NCBI GenBank assembly: GCA_022414725.1
Contig: CM039464.1
Coordinates: forward strand, 35,166,671 to 35,230,670
DNA from: Microglena sp. YARC
Lineage: Eukaryota > Chlorophyta > Chlorophyceae > Chlamydomonadales > Chlamydomonadaceae
Reading direction: 5' to 3'
DNA length: 64,000 nucleotides
The position numbers and the translations under genes were made by a program. The notes beneath the pieces are model-generated. The model did not search any database and was not told where the DNA came from. It worked only from the letters and a program-made list of their open reading frames with translations. Positions 63,809 through 64,000 of this stretch are shown piece by piece. Position 1 is the stretch's first letter. The number at the start of each line of letters is the position of its first letter.

Positions 63809-64000
63809 ACACCACCGCCCAGTGGTCGCGACACCATTCGGCCACACTCCGGTGTGTCTGTACACAATACATTTCATTTAAGTGTTCCGTCGAGTGTACG
63901 AGTACGCCCTTCGAACGGCGTACAACTACGTATTTTTTACATAAGTGACCAAATCACGATTATTGTTTACATTGTTCCACAAATAGCATTTGTCAACTTG
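63809..64000. other. Nothing recognised at the right edge
   Basis: No supported frame in the last 190 bp. Confidence 0.3.

Overview
The window looks like a stretch of eukaryotic, probably green-algal, nuclear DNA into which a giant virus (nucleocytoplasmic large DNA virus) genome has been inserted, and which mobile elements have since cut up. Three things point to a eukaryotic host: spliced genes with GT-AG introns, several classes of transposon (LINE, Copia, hAT-like, TIR elements), and a short TTTAGGG telomere-type stretch. The virus is shown by an RNA polymerase subunit RPB2 running off the left edge, a kinesin-like gene, a DUF5672 gene, three tandem membrane-anchored beta-solenoid genes and an aquaporin. 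A long-read assembly of an alga such as Cymbomonas tetramitiformis, known for endogenous viral elements, would fit, but the species is a guess.

Layout. 1-8112: viral block (RPB2, DUF5672 pseudogene, AT-rich kinesin-like and coiled-coil genes, collagen-like gene), with a 175-bp MITE and an 89-bp fold-back MITE. 8113-12690: G-rich minisatellites with a gene-free stretch between them. 13048-16408: TIR element containing a LINE. 16747-18437: hAT-like element. 19321-19431: lone WD40-repeat fragment. 19960-22475: 60-bp satellite with higher-order structure. 24692-29332: Copia-like LTR element without reverse transcriptase. About 30540-39333: a multi-exon gene with ParB-like and adenine-methyltransferase-like domains, its introns full of palindromic minisatellites, ending at a terminal repeat. 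39334-51487: second viral block. 51488-62798: a second copy of the ParB/methyltransferase element, bounded by terminal inverted repeats and containing a 1000-N gap. 62799-64000: third viral block, with the aquaporin.

The most unusual content is the pair of ParB-like/methyltransferase-like genes. They share exon order and splice phases. In both, most introns carry arrays of a roughly 20-bp CTCCC...GGGAG palindrome, with a different version in each gene copy. The element carrying them has TIRs of the type AATGGGCGTTCCTGCTTCC. A 175-bp MITE with the same ends and a 4-bp target duplication lies between two viral genes, and the two large copies abut viral genes directly.

Many reading frames are broken. 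Several breaks fall in homopolymers and may be assembly errors. Others (in-frame stops in the kinesin-like and DUF5672 genes, a MITE inside a coding sequence) look like real decay of an endogenous virus.
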